This document shows positions 47,101 through 55,908 of a stretch of DNA of 64,000 nucleotides, piece by piece (position 1 is the stretch's first letter; every line of letters starts with the position of its first letter). Position numbers and translations under genes: made by a program. This DNA comes from Eleginops maclovinus (taxonomy: Eukaryota > Chordata > Actinopteri > Perciformes > Eleginopidae), in contig NC_086350.1 in NCBI RefSeq assembly GCF_036324505.1, positions 10,743,032 to 10,807,031 on the forward strand, in the 5' to 3' direction. A model generated the notes under the pieces. That model saw nothing but the letters and a program-made list of their open reading frames with translations, had not been told where the DNA came from and searched no databases.

Positions 47101-48740
47101 GTCCTTTCCCTTCGAAGTGCCCGCCCACGTACTGAGGGAGACCACCATCATTATCACCGTCATGGACAAGGACAGACTCAGCCGCAACGACGTTATCGGA
47201 AAGGTAACGCTTCACATTACACTTTGTGTTGTGGCCTTTGGTTACAACTTATACTGTATGCTCCTTCAGCTCCTCTTAAACTTTGCCAAGGAGTTTCTGT
47301 TTTGTTTGTGTGTTTGTCTGTTGTTCTGCAGGAATTAAGGAAAGACTGTGTGTTTCATGAAAGGCTGTAGCATGAGCCAAGGAAGAACCCATTACATTTT
47401 GGAGAGGATCCCAATCACGAGGGATACTCACATTATTTTTCAATCTCAGTATGACAGGGCATGGCCTTGGCAGAGTGCCCCTCCTATTACATAAATGGGA
47501 TGCCAAATGTTGGTCTCATGTCAATAAAAGTAAGCACTGACGTCAGTCGATTTGTGATGAGATTAACAGTCCACTAATTAATAACATAATTATTTACACA
47601 CATACATTTTTCACCAGCGTTGACCGAAGTGATCAATGAATAGAAATGTTCCTGGAGCTAAGTTTAAAATTCCTGATGCCAACCAAAAGGACTACACAAC
47701 AACATTTTTCTTTTTAAAGTTGTCATTGTGCTTCACACAGTCATTATTTTATGTTAGGAAACACACTGTTTGCTTTCTAGCAAAGAGTAACATGAGAAGA
47801 CACTCAAAGTCTTGCAATTATGTTTTAAAGCTACAGTCAGGAGACTCAGGTTAGCTTAGCATAAAGGCTGAAAGCAGATGGAAACGGCTAGCATGGCTCT
47901 GGTCTCGCTCTAGCAGTTGCCAGGCAACCAGTGGAGACTCCAGGGACTCACAGCCAAGAGAAAGGATTCATTGATTAAGGTTTCAACGTCGAAAATATGT
48001 TTCAAAATCCATAATGTAAGGCAGCTTGAGAAAACTAAGTCCACGCTCCTTCTTCTTTCATCTCACCTCATCACTGCTCACAGCACAACTCCCTCTCTAA
48101 TACCTGATGCCAAGTATTCCACAATCATTGTGGCTCTTTCCGTTAAGGTGCTGTCATGTCTGACTGAGGGCCGAATGATGTAAATGTCTAAATGACAAAA
48201 TGACATTCCCTAAAAAGAAGAGATGTTTATTAATTTAACCTATTTTTATCATCAAGTTCTTAGAGGGGCAATGTTCAAATTGACAATTGTCAATTACAAA
48301 AACAAAGAAAAGGGAAAAACAAAGCAAAAACCTATACATAATTAAAATGGGGCAAAACAATTATAAAAATAATTATAACAACTAAAACGTTCTGATTGGG
48401 CAAGAATATTTGCAGATTAATAATGTAAAATAAAGTTATGCAAAACTGTTACAATTAGAGGTTTAAGATCAAATAAGATATCCAGTGAATTTGGTTTAAG
48501 GAGGTCCGGTATTTTGTTTCAGGAGTCATGTGCACTCCAATGTTAATATGCCCATATTTAATACCCACTTCATATCTGAAATTGGTTATATTCACCAGTT
48601 TGCTTCATCACCCTTCTCTTCTCCCCCTCTCTCAGATTTACCTATCGTGGAAGAGTGGACCCGGGGAGGTGAAGCACTGGAAAGACATGCTCGCTCGGCC
48701 GCGTACTAACGTCGCCCAGTGGCACGCTCTCAAGGCCTGA
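10175..48740 (+). CDS. syt7: synaptotagmin-7 (multi-exon gene; coding span from TM exon to stop)
   Basis: The joined exons encode one transmembrane segment, a variable cytoplasmic linker and tandem C2A and C2B domains ending in the WHXL-type motif WHALKA. Synaptotagmin-7 is a high-affinity, slow Ca2+ sensor on plasma-membrane, lysosomal and dense-core vesicle membranes. It acts in asynchronous release, facilitation, vesicle replenishment and lysosome exocytosis (family knowledge). Exons: 10175-10278, 20749-20828, 22191-22325, 25623-25790, 28353-28760, 32626-32757, 41749-41851, 44609-44876, 45765-45934, 46252-46366, 47004-47203, 48636-48740; every junction keeps frame. Skipping exons 3 to 6 leaves 380 residues plus the N-terminus, against about 403 in the usual mammalian form. 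C2A and C2B are nearly identical to mammalian SYT7 as I remember it. Teleosts carry two copies (syt7a and syt7b); I cannot say which this is. Confidence 0.95.
10515..10620. repeat. fragment of the CAGTGGTGG hAT-like family
   Basis: AATCCTGCATTCAATATGCT followed by CTTCAAGTAAAAGT and CAGCAAAATGTAGTAC matches the internal part of the family. A reverse-oriented end fragment (TTTTGAATGTGGACTTTAC) lies at about 11235-11335 in the same intron. Confidence 0.5.
10744..10776. repeat. (TTA)11 microsatellite
   Basis: Eleven uninterrupted TTA units in syt7 intron 1. Confidence 0.95.
13080..13107 (+). repeat. G-rich tract (GGT repeats then a long G run)
   Basis: TGGTGGTGGTGGGG followed by T and twelve G residues on the plus strand of syt7 intron 1. 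It could form a G-quadruplex, but its length is also error-prone in sequencing. Confidence 0.8.
15684..16740 (-). mobile_element. decayed, internally deleted Tc1/mariner transposon
   Basis: Outer ends carry CGGATCCATTTACTTTTGC-like sequence and inner repeats ATTTACATAAGTATTCAGAC (left) and CCTGAATACTTAAATG (right). These match the long terminal inverted repeats of a common teleost Tc1 family. The body is the transposase in reverse. On the minus strand near 15895-16010 one can read [19 protein letters not shown] and then, across stops, EAVIAAKG, the Tc1 transposase C-terminus. About half of the usual gene is missing, with a junction near 16340, and stops are present. It cannot encode an active enzyme. 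Confidence 0.8.
18715..19850. repeat. large imperfect inverted repeat (foldback structure)
   Basis: The left arm (about 18715-19112) and the reverse complement of the right arm (about 19437-19850) match over about 400 bases. Matching blocks include TTTATGAGCATTG, GCATCCTACATA, ACATAACCTC-AGCTGATT, GGTTGAATACGGGCAGTTGT, CAGAGTTAAG and ATCCTCTTCC. Both arms therefore share an antisense reading ([10 protein letters not shown], then KHKP-EPSSK), which is a result of the repeat and not a gene. The spacer is about 325 bases. The family is not identified. Confidence 0.85.
19239..19340 (+). repeat. SINE-like fragment in the inverted-repeat spacer
   Basis: The segment GACATGTGTTGCATGTCAGA followed by CCCCTTTCTCTCGCCTAGTTTCC and CTGTCATCTGTGTATAA resembles a tail module found in tRNA-derived teleost SINEs (GTCGCATGTCAT-CCCCTCTCTC type). 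No A/B promoter boxes are clear to me, so this would be a truncated copy. Confidence 0.35.
20749..20828 (+). CDS. syt7: syt7 juxtamembrane basic linker exon
   Basis: The acceptor is CGGCTCCAG/GGC and the donor is ATCAA/GTAAGT. It encodes [20 protein letters not shown] followed by GEKKAI and two bases (AA) of a split codon. The mammalian counterpart has GKR, a TPDSGRG-like stretch and EKKAIK in the same order. Starting in phase 0 and ending in phase 2, it can splice directly to 41749 (AA+G, Lys) or to the first long-linker exon (AA+T, Asn). The basic residues directly follow the membrane anchor. Confidence 0.9.
20829..22190 (+). other. syt7 intron
   Basis: GT...AG intron of about 1.4 kb with no recognisable repeat or exon. 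It is the first of the introns between phase-2 exons. Confidence 0.8.
22191..22325 (+). CDS. syt7: syt7 linker exon, alternative cassette 1
   Basis: The acceptor is TTTGGCCGCAG/TGAT and the donor is CTCAA/GTGAGT. The length is 135 bases, phase 2 at both ends. It encodes [20 protein letters not shown] and then [20 protein letters not shown] followed by RLTL, with a split codon on each side. I recognise this as the conserved insert of long synaptotagmin-7 isoforms. Skipping it keeps frame. It is rich in Asn, Tyr and Pro, unlike the basic exon before it. Confidence 0.85.
22326..25622 (+). other. syt7 intron
   Basis: GT...AG intron of about 3.3 kb. It contains a terminal-inverted-repeat element at 24013-24422. 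Nothing else is recognised; C/T-rich sequence precedes the acceptor. Confidence 0.8.
24013..24422. mobile_element. miniature inverted-repeat element (GGCCTCATTTAT ends)
   Basis: The left end GGCCTCATTTAT (24013-24024) is repeated inverted as ATAAATGAGGCC (24411-24422). About 410 bases lie between, with no coding. GGGCCTCATTTATAAA-type ends are typical of a non-autonomous DNA transposon group in fish genomes. I could not fix a target-site duplication. Confidence 0.65.
25623..25790 (+). CDS. syt7: syt7 linker exon, alternative cassette 2
   Basis: The acceptor is TCTCTCTTAG/TGGGG and the donor is AGCGA/GTGAGT. The length is 168 bases, phase 2 at both ends. It encodes [40 protein letters not shown] and [15 protein letters not shown] with a split codon on each side. 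The Ser-rich motif [13 protein letters not shown] is the recognisable long-isoform SYT7 part; the Gly-rich start looks less constrained. The frame is also open upstream of the acceptor, but that part is pyrimidine-rich intron. Confidence 0.85.
25791..28352 (+). other. syt7 intron with CT-rich and CpG-rich 3' part
   Basis: GT...AG intron of about 2.6 kb. Its 26810-27160 part is strongly C/T-rich. From 27690 to 27890 it is rich in CG dinucleotides and ACAC runs, then C/T-rich up to the acceptor. One frame stays open from 27646 into the next exon (see findings). Confidence 0.75.
28353..28760 (+). CDS. syt7: syt7 linker exon, alternative cassette 3 (Gly-rich)
   Basis: The acceptor is CTGCCCTCCCAG/CTTTG and the donor is TTCCT/GTGAGT. 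The length is 408 bases, phase 2 at both ends, the longest coding exon of the gene. The first part encodes [20 protein letters not shown] and then [12 protein letters not shown], which is SYT7 long-isoform-like. The middle (about 28530-28690) is about 55 residues very rich in Gly, Ala and Arg. The end, [19 protein letters not shown], looks conserved and leads into the next exon through a split Leu codon. The frame stays open upstream of the acceptor to an ATG at 27646, so a longer form cannot be excluded. Confidence 0.85.
28761..32625 (+). other. syt7 intron
   Basis: GT...AG intron of about 3.9 kb with a (GT)n microsatellite at 29109-29160 and an A/T-rich stretch at about 30960-31530. No exon recognised. 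Confidence 0.75.
29109..29160. repeat. (GT)26 microsatellite
   Basis: Perfect dinucleotide run of 52 bases, 349 bases after the Gly-rich syt7 exon. It is likely to vary in length between individuals. Confidence 0.97.
32626..32757 (+). CDS. syt7: syt7 linker exon, alternative cassette 4
   Basis: The acceptor is GGGAGCCAG/TGAAG and the donor is GAAGAG/GTACCA. The length is 132 bases, phase 2 at both ends. It encodes [20 protein letters not shown] and then [20 protein letters not shown] plus PEK, with split codons on each side (Leu before; Arg when joined to 41749). The [12 protein letters not shown] motif is characteristic of long SYT7 isoforms. The hydrophobic stretch VVLALAIGV is too short to span a membrane and lacks charged flanks, so I do not call a second transmembrane segment. 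Confidence 0.85.
35505..35654. repeat. small element with CAGT...TTCCAACC / GGTTGGGAA ends
   Basis: CAGTAACTTCCAACCTTTTT at the left and CTACAGTAGGTTGGGAAATA at the right form diverged inverted ends. They resemble the CAGTGGTTCCCAACC elements (hAT-like) common in fish. The copy is about 150 bases, non-coding and eroded. Confidence 0.5.
35770..35905. repeat. truncated copy of the CAGTGGTGG hAT-like family
   Basis: TACTTGATGTATATTTTGCT, GAGTTTGAATGAAGGACTTT and AGATCTGAGTGCTTCCTCCA match the 3' half of the family in reverse orientation. It sits directly after the small element at 35505-35654. Confidence 0.5.
38636..38695 (+). other. possible extra cassette exon in the syt7 linker region
   Basis: A 60-base segment bounded by GTCTCTCTCCAG/CC and GGTCAG/GTAACA. 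In phase 2 it reads [19 protein letters not shown] with split codons at both ends and no stop, so it would fit between the neighbouring phase-2 exons. I do not recognise the residues, and part of the segment is C/T-rich like ordinary intron. Confidence 0.2.
41749..41851 (+). CDS. syt7: syt7 constitutive linker exon before C2A
   Basis: The acceptor is GTGCTTTCAG/GGGC and the donor is GTGATG/GTAAGA. It enters with one base of a split codon and ends in phase 0. It encodes [20 protein letters not shown] and [14 protein letters not shown]. The mammalian exon has a similar Gly-Lys-x-Val-Asn start and SSVSDLVNSLTSEMLM end. It accepts the phase-2 end of the juxtamembrane exon (short isoform) or of any cassette exon (long isoforms). 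Confidence 0.92.
41951..43260. mobile_element. TTAA-flanked non-autonomous DNA transposon
   Basis: The left end is TTAA-AGTGGACCTATTATG (from 41951). The right end is CATAATAGGAGACCT-TTAA (to 43260), whose reverse complement begins TTAA-AGGTCTCCTATTATG. Inverted ends bounded by TTAA are the pattern of piggyBac-type elements. The 1.3-kb body has no transposase I can recognise. The right half resembles a repeat common in fish genomes. Confidence 0.65.
43392..43495. repeat. end fragment of a related TTAA/CCT-type teleost repeat
   Basis: TTTAAAGAGGCCCTTTTAGA followed by TTGTGGGTTTTCCCTTTCCTG and TTATATAGTTTTTTGTGCAT is the terminus of a very abundant percomorph repeat. Only about 105 bases remain. 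It lies 132 bases after the 1.3-kb element and shares its outer motif. Confidence 0.6.
44609..44876 (+). CDS. syt7: syt7 C2A domain, first half
   Basis: The acceptor is TTGCCCCGCAG/CTG and the donor is TTTGAGG/GTCTGT. It encodes an acidic lead-in ([12 protein letters not shown]) and then C2A from [12 protein letters not shown] through the beta-sandwich to HWNETFLFE. Loop 1 ([13 protein letters not shown]) carries the first two Ca2+-binding aspartates. The basic stretch [16 protein letters not shown] is the strand that contacts acidic lipid in C2 domains. It ends with one base of a Gly codon. A minus-strand open frame across the same bases is only a shadow. Confidence 0.97.
45765..45934 (+). 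CDS. syt7: syt7 C2A domain, second half
   Basis: The acceptor is CTCTGTTTTAG/GC and the donor is GGCAGC/GTAAGA. It encodes [40 protein letters not shown] and [16 protein letters not shown]. Loop 3 ([10 protein letters not shown]) holds the remaining three acidic Ca2+ ligands, so C2A should bind Ca2+. The exon ends in phase 0 at the short C2A-C2B linker. Confidence 0.97.
46252..46366 (+). CDS. syt7: syt7 C2B domain, first exon
   Basis: The acceptor is GTGTTCCTCAG/GGA and the donor is ACCTCAG/GTATGT. It encodes [20 protein letters not shown] and [18 protein letters not shown] and ends with one base of an Asp codon. This is the start of C2B, with the first Ca2+-binding aspartate of loop 1 in AMDIGGTS. 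The intron then interrupts the loop exactly at the second aspartate codon. Confidence 0.97.
47004..47203 (+). CDS. syt7: syt7 C2B domain, central exon
   Basis: The acceptor is TCTACATTGCAG/AT and the donor is GGAAAG/GTAACG. It completes the loop 1 aspartate and encodes [40 protein letters not shown] and [20 protein letters not shown] followed by NDVIGK. The polybasic strand [13 protein letters not shown] is the usual C2B site for acidic lipid and SNARE contact. Loop 3 ([10 protein letters not shown]) supplies three acidic ligands, so all five are present in C2B. It ends in phase 0. Confidence 0.97.
47204..48635 (+). other. last syt7 intron
   Basis: GT...AG intron of about 1.4 kb inside C2B. 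It carries a dispersed-repeat fragment at 47849-47901 and an A-rich stretch at 48290-48480. No exon recognised. Confidence 0.75.
47849..47901. repeat. fragment of a dispersed teleost repeat
   Basis: GGTTAGCTTAGCATAAAGGC followed by GGAAACGGCTAGCATGGCTC is a well-known motif of an abundant fish repeat. Only about 50 bases are clear, and the flanks are unrelated. Confidence 0.55.
48636..48740 (+). CDS. syt7: syt7 last coding exon (C2B C-terminus and stop)
   Basis: The acceptor is CCCTCTCTCAG/ATT. It encodes [20 protein letters not shown] and [14 protein letters not shown] and stops with TGA at 48738-48740. WHALKA corresponds to the C-terminal WHXL motif of synaptotagmins and to WHQLKA in mammals. 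The C-terminal helix segment GEVKHWKDM is as in SYT7. The stop lies in the terminal exon, so the 3' UTR continues directly. Confidence 0.96.
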   Translation: MYLSWKSGPGEVKHWKDMLARPRTNVAQWHALKA

Positions 48741-49785
48741 TCGCACCGCCCAGCTTCCTCCATGGCCCCTCTCCGTCTCCCACTCCCCCTCCTCCCTCCC
48801 CTCCTCCCACCTGTCCTTATGCACAAGACTGACTTGCTGCCAGGCTGCGAAACACGGGTACAATTAGCCATCTGCTCTCTTAAACCTTTAAACTCTTTTT
48901 CTTTCAAAATCTCTATTCCTCTCCGCCTCTTCTAACTTCTTCTATTCCCTCCTCTCCATACAGCTGTGTCTTAGTTTCTGTGTCTCACGACTTTGCCAAT
49001 GGTCCCCCTGTTTCTGACTGTCTGTATGTCTGTCTGTCCTTATGCACTTTGCCTGTGGAGGTCTGATATGATATTCAGTTTCTTTGTCGACCCCTTGGTT
49101 CTGAACTGCACTGCTACCCTCGACCCATTAAGGTGCCAGTCCCGTGGGATCACAGAGAATCTTAAGTAACGATCTAATCTCATATAATCCTATTGTATGA
49201 CTATTCCAGGTAAACAATACTATACAGTATGTACATTATGTACATGTACATATTAATATATTAGGAATAGATTGGCAGAACTCCCACTATACCAATGATT
49301 AATGTACGGTATTCTATCCATAGCCTGTCTGCTGTTTCCCATCCCTCCTTTCTCACCATTTGTCGCTTTGTCATCTGTCTCAAGTGTACTATATCCTCTC
49401 CCCATTTCAGCCTCTCTCCTTTTACTCAAAAGTGGTTTAATGTTCAGCTGAAGTCGTGGAAAGCAATCAATACTCGGTTTGTGATGAAACCTGCTAAACT
49501 CGAGATGAAATGGTTGATACTGCTTTCTTTTCTCTCCCTCTTTTTTCCTCCCTATGCTCATCTTTATCTCTTTTTACCCTTATGGTTCCCTCTTTCTCTT
49601 CCTCCGGCACAATATTAGTGTATCCAGGCTTTCTGGACCCCCACCCCTCCTTGTCGTCTGTGTGCTGTGGGTGCTGTGCTGTAGCTCCAACAAAAATAGA
49701 GATTAAAAAGAAAAAAAAAATAACTGAACTTTCCAAAACTGGGAAAGCGGGAACACAATAAACTTGTGAAATGGATCGCTCCTGA
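48741..49785 (+). other. syt7: syt7 3' UTR, proximal part
   Basis: Non-coding sequence follows the stop directly. It is CT-rich at first (48760-48970), with no convincing open frame. The canonical AATAAA at 49757-49762, after an A-rich stretch and before TG- and T-rich sequence, is a plausible first polyadenylation site, giving a UTR of about 1 kb. Neuronal transcripts often use more distal sites, so the real UTR may be longer. The end position is inferred. Confidence 0.5.
49757..49762 (+). promoter_or_regulatory. candidate polyadenylation signal of syt7
   Basis: A perfect AATAAA hexamer lies about 1.0 kb past the syt7 stop codon, with T/G-rich sequence within 40 bases downstream. It is the first hexamer in a suitable setting after the stop. 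Other hexamers further on (for example ATTAAA at 58099-58104) could be used instead. Confidence 0.4.
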
Positions 49786-52700
49786 TTTTTCCAGACAAAA
49801 AGCCCTGAGACGGAGAGAGAAAAAAGAAGATGAAAAAGACCCAACCAAAACTAATCCCACATGATACCATGATGTCATTTTTCAGAGCATCACCAACCGA
49901 GGAAACCAATTTAAAATCTTCTTCCAATTTTAAGATGAAAACAGAAGCAAAAAGTTTGCGCTGTTTGTGCACATTCATTTGGTTTTGTGCACACTTCCGT
50001 CTGTTTATTGATGCTATGATCTTTGTCCTGCGCTGTGCTGTGGTCATGTGTTGATGGAGGTCTATCTCCATGACTGATGGTGTGCTGGGTTAATGTGTGC
50101 CTCTTGCTATGTTTATGTACGTGTGTGTGTGTTCACAGGAACAACACAATTCAGACTTGGCAGAAATCTTCTTCTCTTTTCTCTTTCTCATCTTGCGCTC
50201 TTCTTGATCTTCTTACTGCCATTGTTTCCCCCATCCTACTTTACTGCCCAGCCTTCAGAACGAGGGCACAGGGAAGTTCTATCTGCACTTTTTGAAAATG
50301 TAATAACAATAATAATGATAACGACAGTTTTGATGATGACTATAGTTCTGGTGAAAATTAAGGGAGGAGTATCTGAAAGGGTGAGCAGCAGTTGGGGAGA
50401 GGAGACGTCTTCTGTGTAATTTCAGGGTTTGGAGATGGAGTGAAGGACACAGAGGAGGGATGTAGGGCTCTCATTCTCCTCTTTTGTTCCCTGTTTTCCT
50501 CAACCCCCAAATATATGTGCAAGTGTGTGTTTGTGTACGTCAGCTGCCAGACTCCTGGTCTCGGGCTGCTCGTGTCTGATTGTCAGGCGAGGATAGAGAG
50601 ATCACGCCTGTCTGCTTGTCACATGCAGGCTGGCGACCACAACAGTGCTATTACACAAAGTGTTGATCAACAGCGAGCGCTGTCAGAGCTCTAGTGAAGA
50701 GTCTGGATGCTCCTACGTGAGTCCATGATGCTGAACAACTGGTGCATGTCTGGAAACAGCAAGACAGATGTGGTTTCATGCTTTATTGCGCAAAGATAAA
50801 AAAGATGCCATGCCTTTATCAAATGTTTTGTTGCCATTCACAGACACTACGAATGACCCAGACAGTTTGTGTGATATTAGATGATGGTCTGATCTGCTGC
50901 CGCAAGATACTGTAGAAGCAGATTAGACATGATCTTTTCCCTGAGTGCTTGAAAGCACCACAGAGTGTATTGGTAGCTGCTCTGTTTGTCACGAACATTC
51001 AGCTCTGCTCGATATATTTCTGTAACGTAAATAAAACAGTCAGAGCAGCAACATGAATACCGTCAGCCATTAAGAGCTGCTCCCACAGACGTCTACTCTT
51101 TCTTAGTGTACTCTCTGTACTGTGACAGTGTTTACATTCATAAAGACTTGGGAAGCATAATCCTGTCAGGATTTTTGTTTTTCTGTCACAGCCTTGTTTT
51201 TTATGTCTAAATGAGCATCCACCTTTCAAACATCTGTCATGTTTGACTGACTTACCGAGCAAATAAATCAGTTGTTTGTTTTTAGATGAAGCATCAGTGC
51301 TTCTGTTAGTGCAGCGTTTGAAGTTACTTTCAACTGGCCCCATTACAACTATGCCTAAGATACTTTGGGCCCTGCAGTACGTTTTATTCTCTCCTTTCAT
51401 GCAATCATTTGATAGCATGTAAAGCTTTTTTGCTTGTTTTGATTTATGATTCTGATAACCTGATCACAACCACAGAGATGTTTATCGTAGTCTAATCTGT
51501 ACCAGGTTAGTCCTTGTCCTGTGTGTCTATAGGCCGGTCTGGGCAGCGCACAGTTTGCTGCGAGTGTGTTCTGGGCAGTGTGTTTCGTGTGAGCCTCGCT
51601 GCTGCTGTGATGCACTGATCCAGTCCAGCACCCTTCAGAACAATTGGCTAGCCGTGGAGCAGGGCCCAGTGTTTTGACAGCCTCTGCCTGCAGTGTCACA
51701 GCACATTACCTTCCTATTAGTTGGTCTGAAAGAAGTAATATCTGCTTTCTTGGACATTAGGGACTCACTATTTGCTGAGGTTATACTCACTAAGAATAAA
51801 AACAAACTATGGAGCACTCCCATTAGTAGGCACAAAGATGATGGATGGGGATGAAGATGTGTCACTCTAAATGAAGAAAATAATCAGGAAGCAATCGCTG
51901 TGTAAAGCTGTGAGAACCGAACGTGGTTTGAATGCGCAGGTGTGCAGGTGATGAGTCAACACAATACTGCTGCCATTTCCTTTCACCATGACTACATGTA
52001 GCTCAAGGAGAGATAAATTGCTATGCTACGAGGGTTTGCAATGCTTAGTCATCAGTGACCCTGTAAACTGGGGGATATGGCTTTTATTTTTAGTAACATG
52101 AGGCATAGTTTGCTGTTACTGATCCTCAAAGGTGGACTGGAAGCTTTTAAATAAGTACTGAGTGCTTTTGCATTACAGACTTCTTTAATGCAAATTCAAT
52201 CCATGGTCATTTTTCATTTTAAAATGTTAATCGGACGGCCATTAAGTAAGTAGCAGTGACAGTTTGTCAAAGGCAGAAAGTCATTGACCTAAATCATTTC
52301 TTAGGGTTCCAAAGAACCCGCTGCTGTAAGTAAATGTGACAGTAATATTAATGGAAAGATCGATTTTATGGCAATATAGTAATTATTGTTTAGCTATTTC
52401 AATTTATGATTTCTTCTAGCCATAATGAAATCCATTATTTAGCTGAGGATTAACCCCCTCACTTCTACATTAACTGCATATTTTTTGAAGGTAACAAAAC
52501 ATAACAATTGAATTCCCGTTTACGCAGCTGACCTCTAAAACATGTCGGGAAAAGTCAGGAAGTATTGGGCTGGTAAAACATTGTTAAGTATGTTTTTTGA
52601 GCTGTTGTAGAATAAACTAAGCTCCACCTATGGTAATACTAACCCAGCATTTAATCTAATTTAAATATAAAAAGAGATTTCAACTGACAATTAATGCTTG

Positions 52701-53459
52701 TGGTCATAAAGTTAACTTTTGAATCTGAAACTGACAGAAAAAACTCTCAAATATGTGTGTGTGCTTTACTCGCCTCTACTTTTATAAGAAGAGGAACACA
52801 GTGGCATATGATTCATCACAGGGTATCCAGAAAGTTGCACTTTTCCTTAAAATAACCAGGAGTCCCAAACCTTTTATTCTCTCAGCGCCAGCAGTCAAAA
52901 AGCAGCACCATTAAAATGGATGGTAAGCTCAGAGCCAAACAGTACAGGAAGGAAAGTAATTTCAAGATCCCAGTTTTATTATACTGCCACCTGTCTCAAC
53001 AACTCTAAAGAAGCTGCATTTTTTTGGCACCAGCACTGCCAGCAACGACCTTCAACAATCTTGGGCTCATGAATACAGCATGGCAGTGCTGCATATGCTG
53101 GTGTCTTTTTTCAGGCTAGCTCCACTTTGTGTACCTGCTCTCCTTGTGTTCGGCCTCCGCTCTGTCTTTCATCAGTGATTCATCCTCTGGCGAGGTCAGT
53201 GTAGGTGTGGATAATTACCGTGTGATTACTGAGGTTTCATTCAAGAAGACTGACACTGTCCACCACTCTGCCACAGAATTAAGGCTCATGAAACTGACTC
53301 CTGAGTTCAATTACATTTTATCACAGGTGCTTTGATTTCTCTTTATTATGTGGTCAATCAGCTCGGTTGTTTTTGCTTTAGGAAAAATAAATTTGTCACA
53401 GCCATAGTCAACATTATATTAGTTATAATTAGCATGTTAGCGTTGCCATTGTGCAGTCG

Positions 53460-53805
53460 TGGGTAGTAACTAAGTACATTTACCCATTACTGTGAAAGCA
53501 GTCAAAGACTTGTACTTTACTACATATATTTGATTAACTTAAGTTAGCTACCTCGCAGATAAAGACAATAAATACAAAGTAGGATTTATACTTATTGACA
53601 TATTATTATAGATTAAGATAACCATCAGTATATAAAGTAGCTAGAATTAGCTTCATCTCAGTTGCAACATTACATGGATACATGTATTAACAGTTATAAT
53701 ATAGATATAATACAAAATATATTTTTTCTGCATAATGACCACTTTGTGTACTTTAAATATATTTTGATGCTGTACTTTCTTAAAGTATTTTTGTATTTGT
53801 GCTAA
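53460..53805. repeat. second copy of the CAGTGGTGG hAT-like family (degenerate)
   Basis: GTAACTAAGTACATTTACCC at one end and CTTTAAATATATTTTGATGC near the other are recognisable, in reverse orientation to the copy at 62525. The ends are eroded. A short fragment of another repeat (ATTAGCATGTTAGCGTTGCC) directly precedes it. Confidence 0.55.
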
Positions 53806-55819
53806 CTAGCATTTCGCTCAAAATATAAGATCTTCGAACTGGTCTTAATGTTGGAGAAGGGTTTGTCCACCCCAACTGCATCATTGTCACATGCAGTTTT
53901 GCCTTTTCATTTACTTTCTGAACAACTGAAATCTTTATTGGCTGAAGGGGTCACACCTGTTTGCCAAAGGATTTGAAAGATATTTTCAGTTCCTGATACT
54001 GTTTGTCCTTGTAATACTCTCAGCCTCTAGATTCTGCCGCAACATTTTTCCTTTGACGGATATGGCTTTCATAAGATGAGTGTCAATGACTCATTCAATT
54101 GGAGAGGTGCCTGCTTTGCTGCAGTTTGTGCAATATTAATTTAAAGGATACTTTGCTTTATGTCTTAGAGAACTTTGTGTGTGTGTCTGCATTAAAATCA
54201 GGCTGTACTTATCTCATATTGGAGGGACTGCAGCTGATGTTTTATTCTGCTGAATCATATTATGACAGCTGAGTCATCCCAAAAGTCTTCTGGGTCACAT
54301 TTGTCATTGTCCGGTCAGTCCGTGTTCAAGTCTCACCCTGCGCAGACGGACCTCGCCTCCCCTAACTCACCCTTTCAATTGTTTTAAGCATCTGGTGAAA
54401 ACCAATGTGACTTCTCCCAATCAGGGTTCAAGTAAGCATTATTTGAATGGTAACAAAATGAATATTAAAAACAGTAACGAGTAATAATATCTTTTTTCTT
54501 TCTGTTCACATTTGACTGTCGGTCAGTGTGTATGTATGTGTGTGCTTGGTGTTCTTGTGTTGGGTTTATTTCTTTATAAAAATGTGATAAGAAAATCCTT
54601 CTGTTTTTGGAACCTTTATGTAAATATCGTTGGTGAAAATTAACATTTATTGTACGCCGAGTTTTCATTTGTCACTTCAAATGATGAAGAAAACAATGAT
54701 GTTGATGAATAACAGTGGTGGTGATGTTGATGATGCTGAAGCTGATTATACCTGCCCTTCTTGAATAAGGGCTTTTGATGTCCGCTGTATTTTTGTTGGA
54801 GGTGTCGTGAGGTTGAGGCAAGAGAAACAAAGGGAAGGAGTGATACCCAAAACATCCCGCTGTAGCAACACTGCCACATACCTTTAACATCCCGACACAT
54901 TATCAGGAAGCGGACTGAGAGATATGTGGCGCAAATTGTAGCCTGTCTTACTCGCGGCATGAAACAAAGCATGTTGTACTTCTACTCCAGGATTCAAACG
55001 GTCGTTGGCTGTGTAAGAAGACACCTCCCTGTGGAGACAGTCTGCCCGGTCGCTTGGCATCACATCTCACCCCGTCTGCTTATAGGCTTGGGGATTTACT
55101 GTAATGCCATTGTGTTGGAGAGGATTGGCCCTGCACTGACACTGATGATGCCTTCCTCATTGAATTTGCAGTCATTATTGCTCTGCTAGAGGCCGTACAT
55201 AGGGATGGGCATGTATGGAGGTGGGAGGTTGTTCATCATACTCCGACCCTGCAAAGACTATTTGCTTGTGATTCAGCCTCCTATTCTGGGGATAGACTCA
55301 TGATTAAGCACTGCCATGAACTTGCCACATTATATCCTCATCTCCTCCTTTGTCAGATATTTGTATGAACGTTCAAACTCCTGCAAGAGAAATCCAGGAC
55401 TAGTGCTATGAACCCCATATAGCAGACGTATTAAAATAAGGGGTTTTGTGAGGGAGAGTAAGATTGATTTCTCAAAAAATTTGCCCTGTGCCTTCTCAAC
55501 AGACATATGTCCGGCCCGCTGCTGCATCCAAAAATGAAAATGCACAGGGCTGTAGTCCAGTTATTTTTAATAACAGTCCCTGCAGGTGTCTGTACGCCTA
55601 CTCCCCTATTTTCCATATGCCACAGCCTTATGTATCTGGCTGGGTTTATGTACAGTGCAGGGACAGAGCTTATCAGTTTGGTGTTACTTTTAGGACTGTC
55701 TCCGCCACAGACATGATATGATACAGCAGATACTCCCAGCAGCTGCCAGCAGGAAGGACATTGAATACAGTCCTGCCTCCATTTGTAATACCATCCTTTA
55801 GAGGGAGTCCCACAAGGAG

Positions 55820-55826
<7 letters not shown>

Positions 55827-55905
<79 letters not shown>
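55827..55905. repeat. (AC)39 microsatellite
   Basis: A perfect AC run of 79 bases downstream of syt7. It produces spurious Cys/Val and Thr/His reading frames on both strands. Confidence 0.97.

Positions 55906-55908
<3 letters not shown>

Noticed and set aside
55431..55904. 157-codon minus-strand frame with a Cys/Val repeat start
   Set aside because: Its start is a translation of the (AC)39 tract; the rest has no motif.
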